Below are positions 1-12,211 of a stretch of 64,000 nt of DNA, piece by piece (positions within the stretch are counted from its first letter, which is position 1; each line of letters starts with the position of its first letter). Both the position numbers and the translations under genes were made by a program. Below the pieces are notes generated by a model that worked only from the letters and a program-made list of their open reading frames with translations, was not told where the DNA came from and made no database searches. The stretch spans positions 46,443-110,442 of the forward strand of contig JAVGVS010000113.1 in assembly GCA_032718565.1 (NCBI GenBank), read 5' to 3'. This DNA is from Distichodus sexfasciatus. Taxonomy: Eukaryota > Chordata > Actinopteri > Characiformes > Distichodontidae.

Positions 1-160
1 TTCACGAAAATCATTACATCACATCTTCCCATACCAACATCACAGCTCCTCCAGCTGCAGATTTCCACCAAATCTTACATCTTTTAATAAAAATGTACAA
101 ACTCGAAACTGTGTGTTGGAGTGAAGTGTGTAGCTTACATTAGAATCAGAATTTGGTGAA
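1..160. other. Unannotated left edge
   Basis: I see no coding structure, splice-site series or repeat unit here. It ends where a SINE head begins. Confidence 0.4.
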
Positions 161-250
161 GTTGGTAGTATAATGGTTCGGGAGTTGGCCCCATGAACGG
201 AGGGTCGCCGGTTCAAGTCCCGGACAGATAAAGGTACCACTCAGGTACTG
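161..250 (+). repeat. tRNA-derived SINE, 5' part (family A)
   Basis: This is a tRNA-like head with an A-box-like segment (TAGTATAATGGTTCGGGAG, about 167-185) and a B-box (GTTCAAGTCC, 211-220). It is followed by the family-specific AAGGTACCACTCAGGTACT. The same body recurs at least nine more times in this window on both strands. It is a repeat, not a tRNA gene: the acceptor stem cannot be paired and there is no poly-T stop just after the B-box. The copy is truncated at its 3' end. Confidence 0.75.
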
Positions 251-1050
251 CTGTATGTCATAATAGCACTGAGGCTCTGCAGCTGAATTACAGCAGGGAT
301 TTATTGATTAAAAGCGCCTTGAAATAGCAGAGTTCCTTCAGTCTTCCTCCTGTGACCTCTGCGTTGCGTCTCACGGTGGCTTTAACCACAAACGCAGCAA
401 CTTTATTTTGGAACACTTTCCAGGTTTGAGTTGGAGTTCATGAATTTACATGGTTAGAAATTTGTGTGAACCTAGTGAAAGTGGATCCACTGCGGCTGTG
501 TGAGCAGTCTGAACTCAGGATGAACTCAGTGTTGGGAAATGCTTTTACCCAGAAAAAGGAAGAGATGTGTAGTGAAGAGCAGAGCTGGCGGAGGAGGAGG
601 AGTGTTAAACCAGTGAGTTTGCTACACTCGGGTCGCATTGGTTTTTTGACAGAATCGGAATTGAGTTTATTGCCAAGCAGCAGCCAAAAGTGATTGTCAC
701 GTTTCGGGGAAGGAGCAGACGCAAGTCGCAGGAGGGTTTCTTTCTTCCCATATTTTATTAGTGCATAAGTGGAGGGAAGGGGATCAGGAGGGGTCACTCA
801 GAGGAACAGGCACACAAGACAGAGACGAAGACACAGACTAAGACATTCACTAAACAGATACTACTGCTGGGTTTGAGGAGGGACCAGGAACAGGACCGGA
901 GGGGAACAGAACCCGGAGGTGCCACAGGAACCAACAGCGGAACAGGGCCCGGGAACAGGAACCGAAGGGAGGACTGGAACCAGAACTAAGGGGAGACAGG
1001 ACCAGGAACAGATAAGGGAACCCAACCTAAATTAACCTGACCCTAAACCT
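251..1050. other. No gene seen; purine-rich low-complexity sequence
   Basis: Only short chance reading frames occur here (for example 466-693), with no homology I recognise. From about 770 to 1020 the sequence is an irregular GGAACAGGACC-like purine-rich low-complexity stretch. Confidence 0.4.
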
Positions 1051-1054
1051 AAGC

Positions 1055-1260
1055 TAATGGCTAATGCTAATGCTACTGCTAAAGGGTAAGGGTCAACAGG
1101 GAGTTGCTATGTCTAATGCTAACTATGCTAATGCTAAAGCTAATGCTACTGCTAAAGGGTAAGGGTGAACAGGGAGTGGCTACATCTAAAGCTAACTATG
1201 CTAATGCTATGCTAACTCTAAGGCTAATGCTAACCCTACGCTAACTCCAATGCTAACACA
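1055..1260. repeat. GCTAAT/GCTAAC minisatellite with a 73-bp direct duplication
   Basis: The hexamers GCTAAT and GCTAAC recur throughout. A longer unit starting GCTAATGCTACTGCT begins at 1066 and again at 1139, a period of 73 bp, with a few substitutions between the copies. Nothing coding is visible. Confidence 0.7.
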
Positions 1261-1699
1261 CTACCAGACACTAACAAAGAGCACAAGACAAAGACAGACT
1301 TCACCAGGACTCCAAGCAGACGGCAGACTGGGGCATGGGCAGAGTCTCAGGGCTTAAGTGTGGCCTCTGTGGACACATAGGGATTGTGAGGGTGCACGGA
1401 CAAAGACCAGATCACATAACAGAACTTATATAGGGGAGCCAACAATGACATTAAACGAGACACTCAAGGGACAACCAATAGATTACACTTATTAACTAAA
1501 CTATGAAAGAGGGACAGAACACAACCAATGAGAAACCAGGATGACTTAACTAAGGGGAAGGAACAGAATCAAGAAGGCTGATGAGACAAACACAAAACAC
1601 ATGTGGACCAGGAACCCAGGGGAAACACAATGTTTAGTCTCTTTGGTGGGCTCTGGTGGCCGCCGGGGCCAACTGTCCCAGGGGAGACATGTCAGTGAT

Positions 1700-2464
1700 G
1701 AATTACAACTACTCACTGTACTGTACTGTAATTAAGTTGTACTTGTACTGAGAAAAATAATTACAATAACATGGTAAGGTAGTTTGTATATACTTAATAA
1801 TGAATTGTGATTGTAAAAATCCAAGTAGATCACCAACTTACTAATTTGTAGTAAATTTAGAGACATATATACTCATGAAAGTACAAGTACTCAAAAATAA
1901 ATACACTAAGTACTTACTTTTTTCTGAGTATTTCATCTACTACTTAATAACAGTAAAACTACTTAACAATTATTATTGCAAAACTACTTAATTGCAGTAA
2001 CAAGTACTCAGTAATGAAATGTGATTTTAGAAGTAGTGAAGTAAATTAATAACTTACTAATTTATACTCAAGTACAAGTAAATTTAGTTTCTATTGAGTA
2101 CAAATTTTGAGTATTTCCTATATTTTTTATTCTGAATACTTATACTACTACTTAAAAACTACCTAATTACAGCAACATGATATAAAGTATTTTTTTCCTG
2201 AGTACAAGTACTCTGTAGTGAAATATGGTTCCTGAAATTTAGCTTTTAAGTAGTAGTACAAGTACTCCTAGTACTTTCCATGATGAATATTTCCCGAGTA
2301 TTTGTTCTACTACTTTAAACAACAACTTGTACTCATGAAAGTACAAGTACTCCAAAATATTACAGTAAATACTCTGTTTTTTCCTGAGTACTTTAACTAC
2401 TATCTAATTACAGTAATGTAGTAAAGTAGTGAAGTAAATTAATAACTTAGTAATTTGTACTCAA
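1700..2464. repeat. AT-rich imperfect tandem repeat, left arm
   Basis: Degenerate repeats built on GTACTCAAGTACAAGTAAAT and its partial inverse GAGTACTTGTACT. They continue beyond the hAT insertion as the block at 3637-4210, so the array was one block before the transposon arrived. Confidence 0.7.
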
Positions 2465-3636
2465 CAGTGTTGTGCAAGTTGCTTGCAAAGTGTAATACAC
2501 TATACATTACTTGTTACTGGTATTCAAATGTAATCCACTATCTTACAATATTACTCTCTCAGAATTGTAATCGTTACATGACTTCTGTAACTTTTCAGTT
2601 ACTTTCACCAAAATAACTGTGAAGTTATAACTTGACTTTCAAATATGAGAAAAAATATTGCAGATCATTACATGCCCAGTAGTAGGTGATGTTTGCAGCA
2701 TAATGATTATGTGCTAACCAGGCTACAAACAATATGATTAATAGAACTGGCAAAGTAAGAAACATTAACAGCCAAAATGAAAAAATGACCAGAATTTGAA
2801 TAACATCAGAATAGAGGTGGAATAAATATTAAGTCTAAGCTTGTTCATCATTAAACAAAACAAAACTATATCCCACACTAATACTCACTATCATGAGAAG
2901 GAAAGATGCATTTTTTCTTACGATTGTCATTCCTTTATTCTCTTTGGATTCAAGAGATTCACAATGTAAGTCATGCATAATGCACAACGCATGTAGCTTA
3001 TGATTTCTCATTGTACAGTACAATACAATACAGACGACTATTCCTCAGCCTCAGTCATTTCAGTTTGAAAAAAAAAGAACATAGGCTGAACATAGCCTGT
3101 AACAGCTAAGACAACACAGGCCAAATAAAGACCCGTAGGCATATGCCTTCAAAAAAGACAACAAAACAGAATAAATTAGGATTCTTAATAAAGTCAGGTA
3201 GTTGATACATCTATAGTTCTTTAGGGTTTGGGCAAAGATTGCACTTGACTAAAACATTCTTTTTGTCCTTATCCCTGACGAACTCAAAGTAATGCGCAAA
3301 CGTCCTCCTCGCAAAAGTACTGTCTTCTGCCATCTCACCGGAGAAGCAAGCCTTATGTGATGCACTGTGCAAGGGGCTCAGCTAACCACGAACAGGACAT
3401 ACAACTCTCGCACATTTTTTAAAATCATGGATAATTAATATGAGGTCTCGCGGTCTTGCTGTTTTTAAACAAATACATTTTGGTTAAAAGTGCTTTGTAA
3501 TGCACGTGTTACTGAACATGTACCGAGTAAAATATTACTGAAAATTGATAAGTAGTGTCTTACATTACTACATTACAGCAAAAAGTAATCCGTTACTGTA
3601 ACTCGTTACTTTTGTAATGCGTTACTCCCAACACTG
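2465..3636. mobile_element. Non-autonomous hAT-type DNA transposon, complete
   Basis: The element begins CAGTGTTGTGCAAGTTGCTT and ends GTTACTCCCAACACTG, giving imperfect terminal inverted repeats. It is flanked by a perfect 8-bp target-site duplication GTACTCAA (2457-2464 and 3637-3644), the length typical of the hAT superfamily. The 1172-bp interior has no transposase-like reading frame, so it would depend on a transposase supplied elsewhere. A solo end with a similar start (CAGTGCTGGGCAAGTTACTT) lies near 23607. Confidence 0.85.
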
Positions 3637-4210
3637 GTACTCAAGTACAAGTAAATATAGTTTCTGTTGGGTGAAAGTACTTATAAAAAAGGACTTAATT
3701 ACTGCAAGTAATTAAGTAAGTAGTTTTTGGAGAATTTATCATAATTTTTCTGAGTGCTTGTACTACTACTTAAAAACAGATAAATTACAGAAACATGATA
3801 AAGTAGTTTTTGAAATGTGAAGTGTGGTTTCTGTAATTTGGTTTGCGAATACTTTCTATAAATAGTTTCTCCTGAATATTTGCTCTACTACTTTAAAAAG
3901 CTACTTAATGACTATAAGGCGATTAAGTAGTTTTTCCTGTGTACAAGTATTTAGTAATGAAATGTGATTTTAAAAGTAGATTACTGACTTACTAATTTGC
4001 ACTTAAGTACAAGTAAATTTAGTTTTTACTGAGTGCAAGCACTCAAAAAACCATACATAATTACGGTAAGTTAGTAGTTTCTTTCTGAGTACTTGTACTT
4101 TCATGAGTAAATAAGTCTGTCATTTCACTTATACTTAGAACAAATGAGTAAGTCAGTAATCTGCTACTTTTAAAATCACATGTCGTTACTGAGTACACCT
4201 ACAGTTTAAA
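3637..4210. repeat. AT-rich imperfect tandem repeat, right arm
   Basis: Continuation of the TACTCAAGTACAAGTAAAT array split by the hAT insertion. The motif is recognisable to about 4200 and then decays. Confidence 0.65.
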
Positions 4211-4499
4211 CTATAGTCTGAAGTTTGGTCGTTTTTTTAAAAATGTAAAGCTAGAGTTGAAGTTCGATTCTTGTATCATCTGAAGGTATAATAATAAAAA
4301 TATTAATAGATATCAGTCATGGATCTGTAGATATCAGCTGGGCATTCGGTTCAATAAACTCAGATAATCAATAATTCACAATAAATGGTTTGTGTTGATA
4401 TTCAGTAGTCTCTAATCTACAGTCTCTTGAATATCCCTGCATTACTGGGGTCTAGTACTCAGCATCAGCACTACTGCAATCACATGCTGTATAAATACT

Positions 4500-5360
4500 C
4501 TTGACTGCACAACAACAGGGAAAGCTGACATGGAAGTGTGTGTGTGCTGGATGGACGGAGGCTGCACTCATCACCTGCTCACACACTCCAGACAGAGAGA
4601 GAGAGAGAGAAAGAGCGGCAGGACAGACAGCTCACATACTCTGTGTTTCTTTTCTCTCAGACAAACACACTCTGAGATTGGTGTGTGTGTGTGTGTGTGT
4701 GTTTTAAGTGTTGTTCTGATTTGTGGGAGAGACTTGCCTCTACTGTGTGTGTGTGTGTGTGTGTGTGTTGTGTGGTTGGAGTGGAAAGCCCCTGCGTGAC
4801 TTGACTTGGTGATGGTGTGGGTTGCGTGTGTGTGTGTGTGTGAGGATTATAAAGTATTCCACATGGTGTTTGATCAGAAGCAGGTCTTGAAGTGAGTGTG
4901 TTGTTTTATTCTGACTCACAATCAAAACTTCTAACATGCACTTCAGGAACCTGTGTGTGTGTGTGTGTGTGTGAGTGTTTGTGTGTGTGAGTGAGAGAGA
5001 GAGAGAGAGAGAGTGTATATGTGGGTCTCAGTTTGTGTGTGTGTGTGTTCAGGTTAAACCAGTTAAATCCGGTTACAATATCTGCTGGTGCTAAATATTT
5101 TTACAACTGGCACACACACACACACATACTCTAACCTTGCCGTGATCCTCCATGCAGAATGCAGACGGGGCTGACGGCTCCTCACACTCCCACTGTCTCA
5201 GTGTGTGTGTGTGTGTGTGTGTGTGCTGGGTTGAGACTGTAAATACCACATAGTTACACACACACACACACACACACTTCATGAGGAAAATACTCCAACA
5301 CAGCCAACATTAAACAACACACACCTCTCAGGGTGACTGAGTTTCCAGCACACTCACACA
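4500..5360. repeat. TG/CA microsatellite cluster
   Basis: At least eight pure (TG)n or (CA)n tracts of roughly 14-28 bp (for example near 4680-4702, 4744-4769, 4950-4972, 5203-5225 and 5258-5278), plus (GA)n near 4590 and 4990. Short reading frames through them translate to Cys-Val or Thr-His runs and are artefacts. The 280 bp before it show nothing. Confidence 0.85.
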
Positions 5361-6006
5361 CACACACACACTTATATTCATACGCTCACAGGAATATGTA
5401 GTTATTGGAGGAAGACAAGTGTCAGTGCAGAGTTTATGATGGGGTGAGAGAGAGTATTTTATTTATGTATGTGTTTTTACAGTCTTACGTGTGTAACATC
5501 TCACTTCAGGCTCACACACCGTATGTTTGTTTAAAAAAATTCAATATTATGTGTGTTTTTATTGTGGTACAACATGGCAAATTAGAGAAGCACTAGTTAT
5601 TCATTTCATTTTGTTTTTGGAAAACAACATGGAATTATGGGGTTTTGGGTTTTGTTTTAATGTAAAAAACAAATGAACAGATTAACCACCACCAACCGTC
5701 TGAGTTAGTGTGTGTGTGTGTGTGTGTGTGTGTACAGCTGTAGGTGATGAGTGTCACACTGCGCCACTGATGACCGCTGACACTGCTGATGGGGACAGTT
5801 AGCATTAGCCTGCAGTTAGCGGCAGCTGTGTGACCTCCAGCCCCCGACCCCCACCGTCCTGCAGCAAAGTGAACTGCAGAGTGTGAGTGTGAGGGTGTGT
5901 GTGTGGTGAACAGAGAGACAGATGAGTTTTGTAGTAAGCACAACTACTGTTATTAATAAAACTTTAAAACAAATTCATTACCAGCTCATTACAACCTTAT
6001 CACAAT
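5361..6006. other. No gene seen
   Basis: Apart from a (TG)n tract at about 5707-5732, no feature can be supported here. Confidence 0.35.
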
Positions 6007-6820
6007 GTCATTACAACCTCATTACAACCGCATCACAGCCTCATCACAGTGTCATTACAACCTCATTACAACCGCATCACAGCCTCATCACAGTGTCATT
6101 ACAACCTCGTTACAACCGCATCACAGCCTCATCACTGTGTCATTGCAACCTCATTACAATGTCATCACAGTCTTATTACAAATTCATTACCACCTCATTA
6201 CAATCTCATCACAGCCTCGTTACTTCGTAACGTAATTAATGCCTCATCACAATTTCACAGCCTCATCACAGTCACATTATAAACTCTCCATACTTTAATC
6301 ACAACCTCATCACAATCACATTATAAACTCTCCACATTTTAATCACAACCTCATCCTAAACTCACCCCAGCCTCATCTAATCACATCCATATCACCATAT
6401 AACTACTTTATCACAACCTCATCGCAATCTAATTATATCCTGCATCACATCCATGCCAGTCTCACCACACTCATCACACCCATATCACAACCTCATCACT
6501 CATGAATTACACCTTTATTATCTCCTCATAATAACCTCATCACGTCCACATCGCATCCTAATAGCCCCATCACACCTTCATCACATCCACATGTGAGATT
6601 AATCACCTCATCACTCCCACGAGTTACAACTTCATCACATCTTCATAATAGCCTAGAACATTCAGCACAATGAGCATCACAATCTCACCCAACCTCATTA
6701 GCACCTCATCACAACCTGCATCACTTCTGCATCACATACATACCACAACTTCATCACCACCTCATCCCACATCTTCACACATTACACTCATCAGGGGTGA
6801 TAACAGCTTCAACCTTACCT
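6007..6820. repeat. 44-bp minisatellite decaying into a CATCACAACC field
   Basis: A 44-bp unit starting GTCATTACAACCTCATTACA begins at 6007, 6051, 6095 and 6139. Beyond about 6180 the array decays into irregular CTCATCACAACCTCATCA words up to about 6800. The related array near 7.5-8.0 kb uses the same words. Confidence 0.8.
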
Positions 6821-6839
6821 TTTATTTCACTCATCACAC

Positions 6840-7500
6840 TGTGTGTGTAGAGTGGCTTAGAGTGTGTGTGTGTGTGTGTGTACTTTAGATCATATCTGAT
6901 GTGTGTGTGATGTGATGTGGGCGGAGCCAGACTGTTCAGTCAGCACATCACCAAAGAAAGTGGGTGTGTGAGAAAAACATCAACAACCTGTAATGATTTA
7001 TTCAATCACTCTCCTTAATTACAACACACACTTACCACCCTCAGACAGTGAACATGACAAAGACAGTGTGTGTGTGATGTTTGTTGAACTTTAGCACTGC
7101 GTCCGCACAGCTGTCTGATCCCATTCAACATCAAACACTCATAGTCACCTCAAGTCAGCCTCCAAACCCTGCACATGTGCACCCTGACACACTGGCCCAC
7201 TTGTCATCGTGTGTGTGCGTGTGTGCGTGTGTGCGTGTGTGCGTGTGTATATGTGTGTGTATGAGTGTGTGTGAAATGTTGTCATTTATTGCTAGTGATG
7301 GCTGGTGTGTGTGAAGACCTTAAGACAGTGACCCATTCTGTTAACCTCGGGACACATCTGTCATTTCTCTACATCTCGTCTGAGTGTGTATGTGGGTGTG
7401 TGGAGCAGCAGAATTCCAAGGATGTCTCCTGTCACCCCAAATTAGTGTGCTGTGGAAGTGTGTGTGTGTGTGTGTGTAAGAATGCATGTGCGTGTGCAGC
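6840..7500. repeat. TG-rich microsatellite stretch
   Basis: Multiple (TG)n tracts, including a variant TGTGTGCG-type array at 7208-7260. No coding signal. Confidence 0.6.
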
Positions 7501-7502
7501 CT

Positions 7503-8015
7503 AATCACGTCACCACAACTCCATCTCTTCCGCATCACGCCCTACTCACAACCTCATCACTCTCTCATCACACTTATCTCATCACAACCTAATTACTTCA
7601 GCATCTACATCTCATCACCCATCACAGCCTCATCACAACATAAACCCACTCATCACTCCCCAATCACAACCGAATCACCACACCTGCGTCACAACCTCCT
7701 CACAACCCCTTATCTTATCATTATCATTACTCCCGCATCACAACCTCATCACAACCTCATCATCTCCATATCATCATTGCTACTGCATGTTGTGATGAGC
7801 TCGTGATGAAACTGGGACGAAGTTGTGATGAAATTGTGATGAGGTTGTGATAAAGTTTCGAGGAGATGGTGATGATATTGTGGTGAGGTTGTGATGAGGC
7901 TGTAATGAGGTTGTGATGAGGTTGTGATGGCATTGTGATGAGGTTGTGATGGCATTGTGATGAGGTTGTGATGGCACTGTGATGAATTTGTGATGTGGAC
8001 ATGATGAGATCGTAT
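7503..8015. repeat. CATCACAACC satellite with internal strand switch
   Basis: From 7503 to about 7770 the + strand reads CATCACAACCTCATCAC-like words. From about 7793 to 8010 it reads the reverse complement (GATGAGGTTGTGATG). The two halves form a large imperfect inverted repeat with a turning point near 7775-7795. Confidence 0.8.
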
Positions 8016-8037
8016 TACACCCTTGTCATAACCTCAT

Positions 8038-8354
8038 TGTGTGTGTGTGTGTGTGGGGGGGGGACTCGGAGACTCTCAGCGCTGTTTTGGCTCTAGAGAT
8101 AAGTAACAGCTGCTAATGACAGACTTAATTAGTGTGTGTGTGTGTGTGTGTGTGAAAACAGATTATAACAAACTAACAGTGTGAAGTGTGACCTAGTGAA
8201 TTTATTTGGCATAAACATCACAATTCATTAGCCTCACTGCAAACACACACACACACACACACCCTGAGAGAAATAAAGTGACATAAAACTGGAGCATAAA
8301 TGGAATGGAAAGCTGTAGAAGGCATCACATCACTTAGAGAAGGAGAGAGGGATG

Positions 8355-8387
<33 letters not shown>

Positions 8388-9320
8388 ATGGAGGTCGTTA
8401 AAGCAGAATTTTTCCGGGTGAGATTTTTTGGGATGATGTTTGTTGGTTTAAGCGCCAGCAGTATGAATCACACACAGCACCCAGTTCCACCCTCTACACA
8501 CACACACACACACACACTCTCTCTTACTCACACACACACACACACACACACACATTGCTGAATGCCTAGCTGTGTGTGTGTTCTAGATCACACACACATA
8601 CACACACAGACACACACACGTTTGAATAAAAATGCAACATGAACAACAGGGTGAGATGAAAACAGTCAATCAGAGAGAGAAGCTCTTCACCTGCTTTGAT
8701 TCCAAATTCATCTCATCGTTTCATCTCACAACACAGAGAACAACACACACACACACACAAGAGGGAGAGAGGGATGTGTGTGTGATCCCTCTACAGTGTG
8801 TTGCTTATGATGTGTGTGTGTGTGTGTTTGTGTGTGTCAGTGTAGGTGTGTGGATGTGTGGAGAATCAGAATCAGGTGCACAGTCAGAACATACACACAC
8901 ACAAACACTCATACACACACTCACACACACCCACACCATTAACAACACATTGTTGAGGGATCACACACACTCACACATCACATAAATCTAACACACTGTT
9001 GAGGGAACACACAGACACACACAGTGTTAAAACATCACATAGTGACTCTAGATATATCATCATTAGGGATCAATGTTTGGGCCTTTTTAACAATACTGGG
9101 CTCTAACTACATCTGTCTGTCACACACACACTCACACACATCACACACACTCTCACACACACAAATAAATTACTCAACCACAAGCACATAAGACTCGAGA
9201 CAGTGTGGTGCACCGCAGAGTTCACAGTGCCAGACGTGTGTGTGTGTGTCTATATCTCCAGATAATTAGATGCCGTTTTAAGTTTGACCACACACACACA
9301 CACACACACAGTAATTGTGT
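8038..9320. repeat. TG/CA microsatellite field
   Basis: Dense alternating (TG)n and (CA)n tracts, for example 8038-8054, 8131-8154, 8243-8262, 8358-8388, 8498-8553, 8731-8760 and 9284-9310. No coding structure was found between them. Confidence 0.8.
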
Positions 9321-9544
9321 ATGATGTCAGAATGGGGAGAATAAATGTGAATAATTCTGTTTTTTTTTTTGTTCATTAGGGACTGAAATAGACCAGTGTG
9401 TGTGTCGTACAGCCGTTGTGTTGTGTGTGTGTGTGTTTTTCCTGGTCCGTGTATGGCGTTTGTTTTACTCCTGCAGCATTTCTCTCTTCTTGTGTGAGTG
9501 TCCGCTCATCTTTATTTCTATAGCACCAAAATACATGTATGTAC

Positions 9545-10020
9545 TAGGGATGCACAATAATATTGGAATCAGCAGATTTGCTTTTTTTAAGTCATCAACA
9601 TCAGACCAATACTTAGATTTGCTCGATATTTTCAGCACTTACGAGCCGCGTACTACTGCGCTTAATAGTGTGGTAGGTAAGGCGCTCTTATCATACTTTT
9701 CTATGTGATAGTATGCATCTCAGGAAATAGTTGGGGTTGTCGAGGTTAACGACTCTCTACGCACTAGGTAGTGCACATGGAGTGTCACACACAGCCTATT
9801 TGCCTTGGTACACTACATAGGGCGGCAAGTGACATTTTCCTGGGTTAGGGTTAGGTCACAACTATGGTGTTATTTTCACGCAAAATTTCTGACCGCGCAG
9901 CAGAACTTTGACGAGCAAAATATCTTGTCTGTATATGCCTTCCTCATTTATCGGCAGAAATAAGCACGAAAAACATCAGATATTGGGATCAGCCAATAAT
10001 TCCCTTATCGTGCATCCCTA
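9545..10020 (+). mobile_element. hAT-like MITE with nested repeat
   Basis: The ends are TAGGGATGCACAATAAT and TTATCGTGCATCCCTA, the inverted-repeat signature of a hAT-like family. Related copies occur at about 30105-30455, 31440-31765 (inverted) and 56805-57127. The interior at 9640-9835 is a separate repeat (ACTACTGCGCTTAATAGTGT...), present in reverse orientation at about 31205-31410. I found no clean 8-bp target duplication. Confidence 0.6.
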
Positions 10021-10087
10021 ATTTATCCCAAGTTTTATATATATACTGGGAGACTGGCCCTGTAAATGAGCTCCAGGTTGTGTGTGG

Positions 10088-10335
10088 GGCATTTGGTGGC
10101 GTAACGGTAGGGTGTTTGCCCCGTGATCAGAAGGTCGCAGATTTGGATCCGGGGCCAATAAAGTTACCACTGAGGTACTCATGAGCAAGGTACCGTCCCC
10201 CAAGCACTGCTCACTGGGCGCTTGTTAGCTGCCAGCTGCTCCTTCACGGATGGGTTAAATGCAGAGGTCACATTTCGTTATGGTACACTGTCTGCTGCGC
10301 TGTGGTGTGTTCACAATGACGAATAATCGCTCACT
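10088..10335 (+). repeat. tRNA-derived SINE, near full length (family A)
   Basis: Head, AAGTTACCACTGAGGTACTC core and the 3' half (CTTCACGGATGGGTTAAATG ... TGTTCACAATGACGAATAAT) are all present. This is one of the most complete family A copies and useful as a consensus guide. Confidence 0.75.
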
Positions 10336-11240
10336 TTCACAATCAAACACATGCACAAGATGTTAGGGTCACTGGTTTGCTGCAGTCACTTCTGCCAGTC
10401 TGTATTATGTTCTTCGTCATTGTGTGTGTGTGTGTGTGTTTTATTGACAGTTTTTATAATTCAGCTTGCCACAGTGGCTACTGATCCTGTTGCATTCATT
10501 TAAATAGTCTCACCGCTGCCAATAGAGTGTGTAATGCTGAACTCACACACACACACACACACAAACAAACACTTACGCAGAATAGCATAACACAAGCTCA
10601 TTATCCACATGGTGACACAAAGGGATGGGTGTGGTTAATATCTGAATAGTACTACCAATGCTTATGGTTCTGGTACTCTACACAGTACTTTTTGAAGAAA
10701 TGAACACCATAATGAACATTGCTTTATTTAACCAGTTACTCTTATTACACAACAAATCGTCTACACAGTAAGCTGACAAATCCTCTCCTCACATTGGAGT
10801 TGCAATATTACTAACATCATTATAATAAAATATAACCACACACAATGGTTCTTCTCAGTTTTAATTCTTTCTAACGTCTTCTCAGTGCAGAGTTGGTTTG
10901 CATTTATTAAGTGTTTTACAATATCACATCAAATTACAAGTTGTGTATCTCCTGCCGACAGGCTGTACTTGTCATATATTTCAATCTCGGTTAATGGATA
11001 TACGCATGCAGATCGGGCAGCGACACCAGCGTCTGTGTGTGAGTGTTTCCCAGTGCACGGTGAGAGAACGCTCTAGATTAACGTCTTAATCAGTAACAGA
11101 GCTGCTCAGATAAACTGCGAAAGATTCATTTTATGTAGAAACTAAAAATCTGATTTATTCATTTCTCCAGTACCGAAAGCAGTACCGTTGACGTCAGAGC
11201 TTACCCATACTCTGCTCTTTAAAAAATGTAGCATCAAAAT
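10336..11240. other. No gene seen
   Basis: Contains (TG)n at 10421-10440 and (CA)n at 10543-10563. Two overlapping short frames at 10885-11089 have no recognisable similarity. Confidence 0.35.
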
Positions 11241-11244
11241 GCTG

Positions 11245-11400
11245 TGAAGGAACAGTGGGCAGTACCTGGGGAGCAGGACTTGGGGATAGTACTTTCCTCA
11301 TGAGTACCTCAGTGGTACCTTTACCAGTTTGGGACTTGAACCGGCAACTTTCTGATCACATGGTAAATATCCAGAACGTTACACTGCCATCTGCCCCGCG
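11245..11400 (-). repeat. tRNA-derived SINE copy (family A), inverted
   Basis: The reverse complement of the family A body: GAACAGTGGGCAG, then GAGTACCTCAGTGGTACCTT, GGGACTTGAACCGGCAAC (inverted B-box region) and ACGTTACACTGCCA. Confidence 0.7.
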
Positions 11401-12120
11401 GTCGTGTGTGTGTGTTGAGTTTTGTGTGGCAATGTTTGATTTTAATGGGTTATGTTTTTAATTTTACTAAGATGAAGTTTGAGGTTTGGCAAAATCAGCG
11501 TGTGGTTGTTGCGGTTTTCTATTTTTTGGGAAATCTATTTTTAGGAAAGCAGTTTTAGTGAAGTTTTCACTTTCAAACCCATTCCAGATAGAGAGAGGGA
11601 GGGAGAGAGAGAGGGAGCGCTGGAGGAGAAGCAGCTCCAACACCACGACATGATGAGACTCCCAGACCTCGTTAGTCCCGAATCACACAAATAATCACAA
11701 GCTCATGACACACACTTTCCACCTCTACTTCACACAACTTCATAATACCACCAGCTCACGTCTGACTGCCCCGTGTGCAGTAAAGTACTGTACAATATTT
11801 GTTTACAGTTTGACTCATGAAGAAGTTTCCCATATAGTTATCAGGGTTAGGCGATATCACCTCAACTCACTATCAACGTAAACTCAACATTTTACCTCTA
11901 CTATAATCCATTAACATCTTGGTGTTAGTGTGTTTTGTAATAATCGTCCAGAGTAAGATTTTGTGAATAAAGACGCTCTGAAGTGAGTTTGGATTAATTT
12001 TGGATGAACTGCCTCACACTGCTTTATTATCAAAAGATGTGTTGATATTAAAGAATATCGGTGATGTCACCACTCTCAATATATCGCACAACCCTAATGA
12101 CGCATTACTCTGGAGTCTGT

Positions 12121-12170
12121 ACAGTTTCTGTCTCTCTGTCTCTCTATTTCCTTTTATTTTTTCTTTTTCT

Positions 12171-12211
<41 letters not shown>

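Noticed and set aside
161..250. tRNA gene call at the SINE head (also at 10088, 19008, 46655)
   Set aside because: A- and B-box similarity is present, but the cloverleaf cannot be completed and the same extended body follows each copy, so these are SINEs.
5922..8002. Frames rich in HHSLITTSLQP-like repeats
   Set aside because: They come from the CATCACAACC minisatellites; several frames of both strands are open at once, as expected from a stop-poor repeat.
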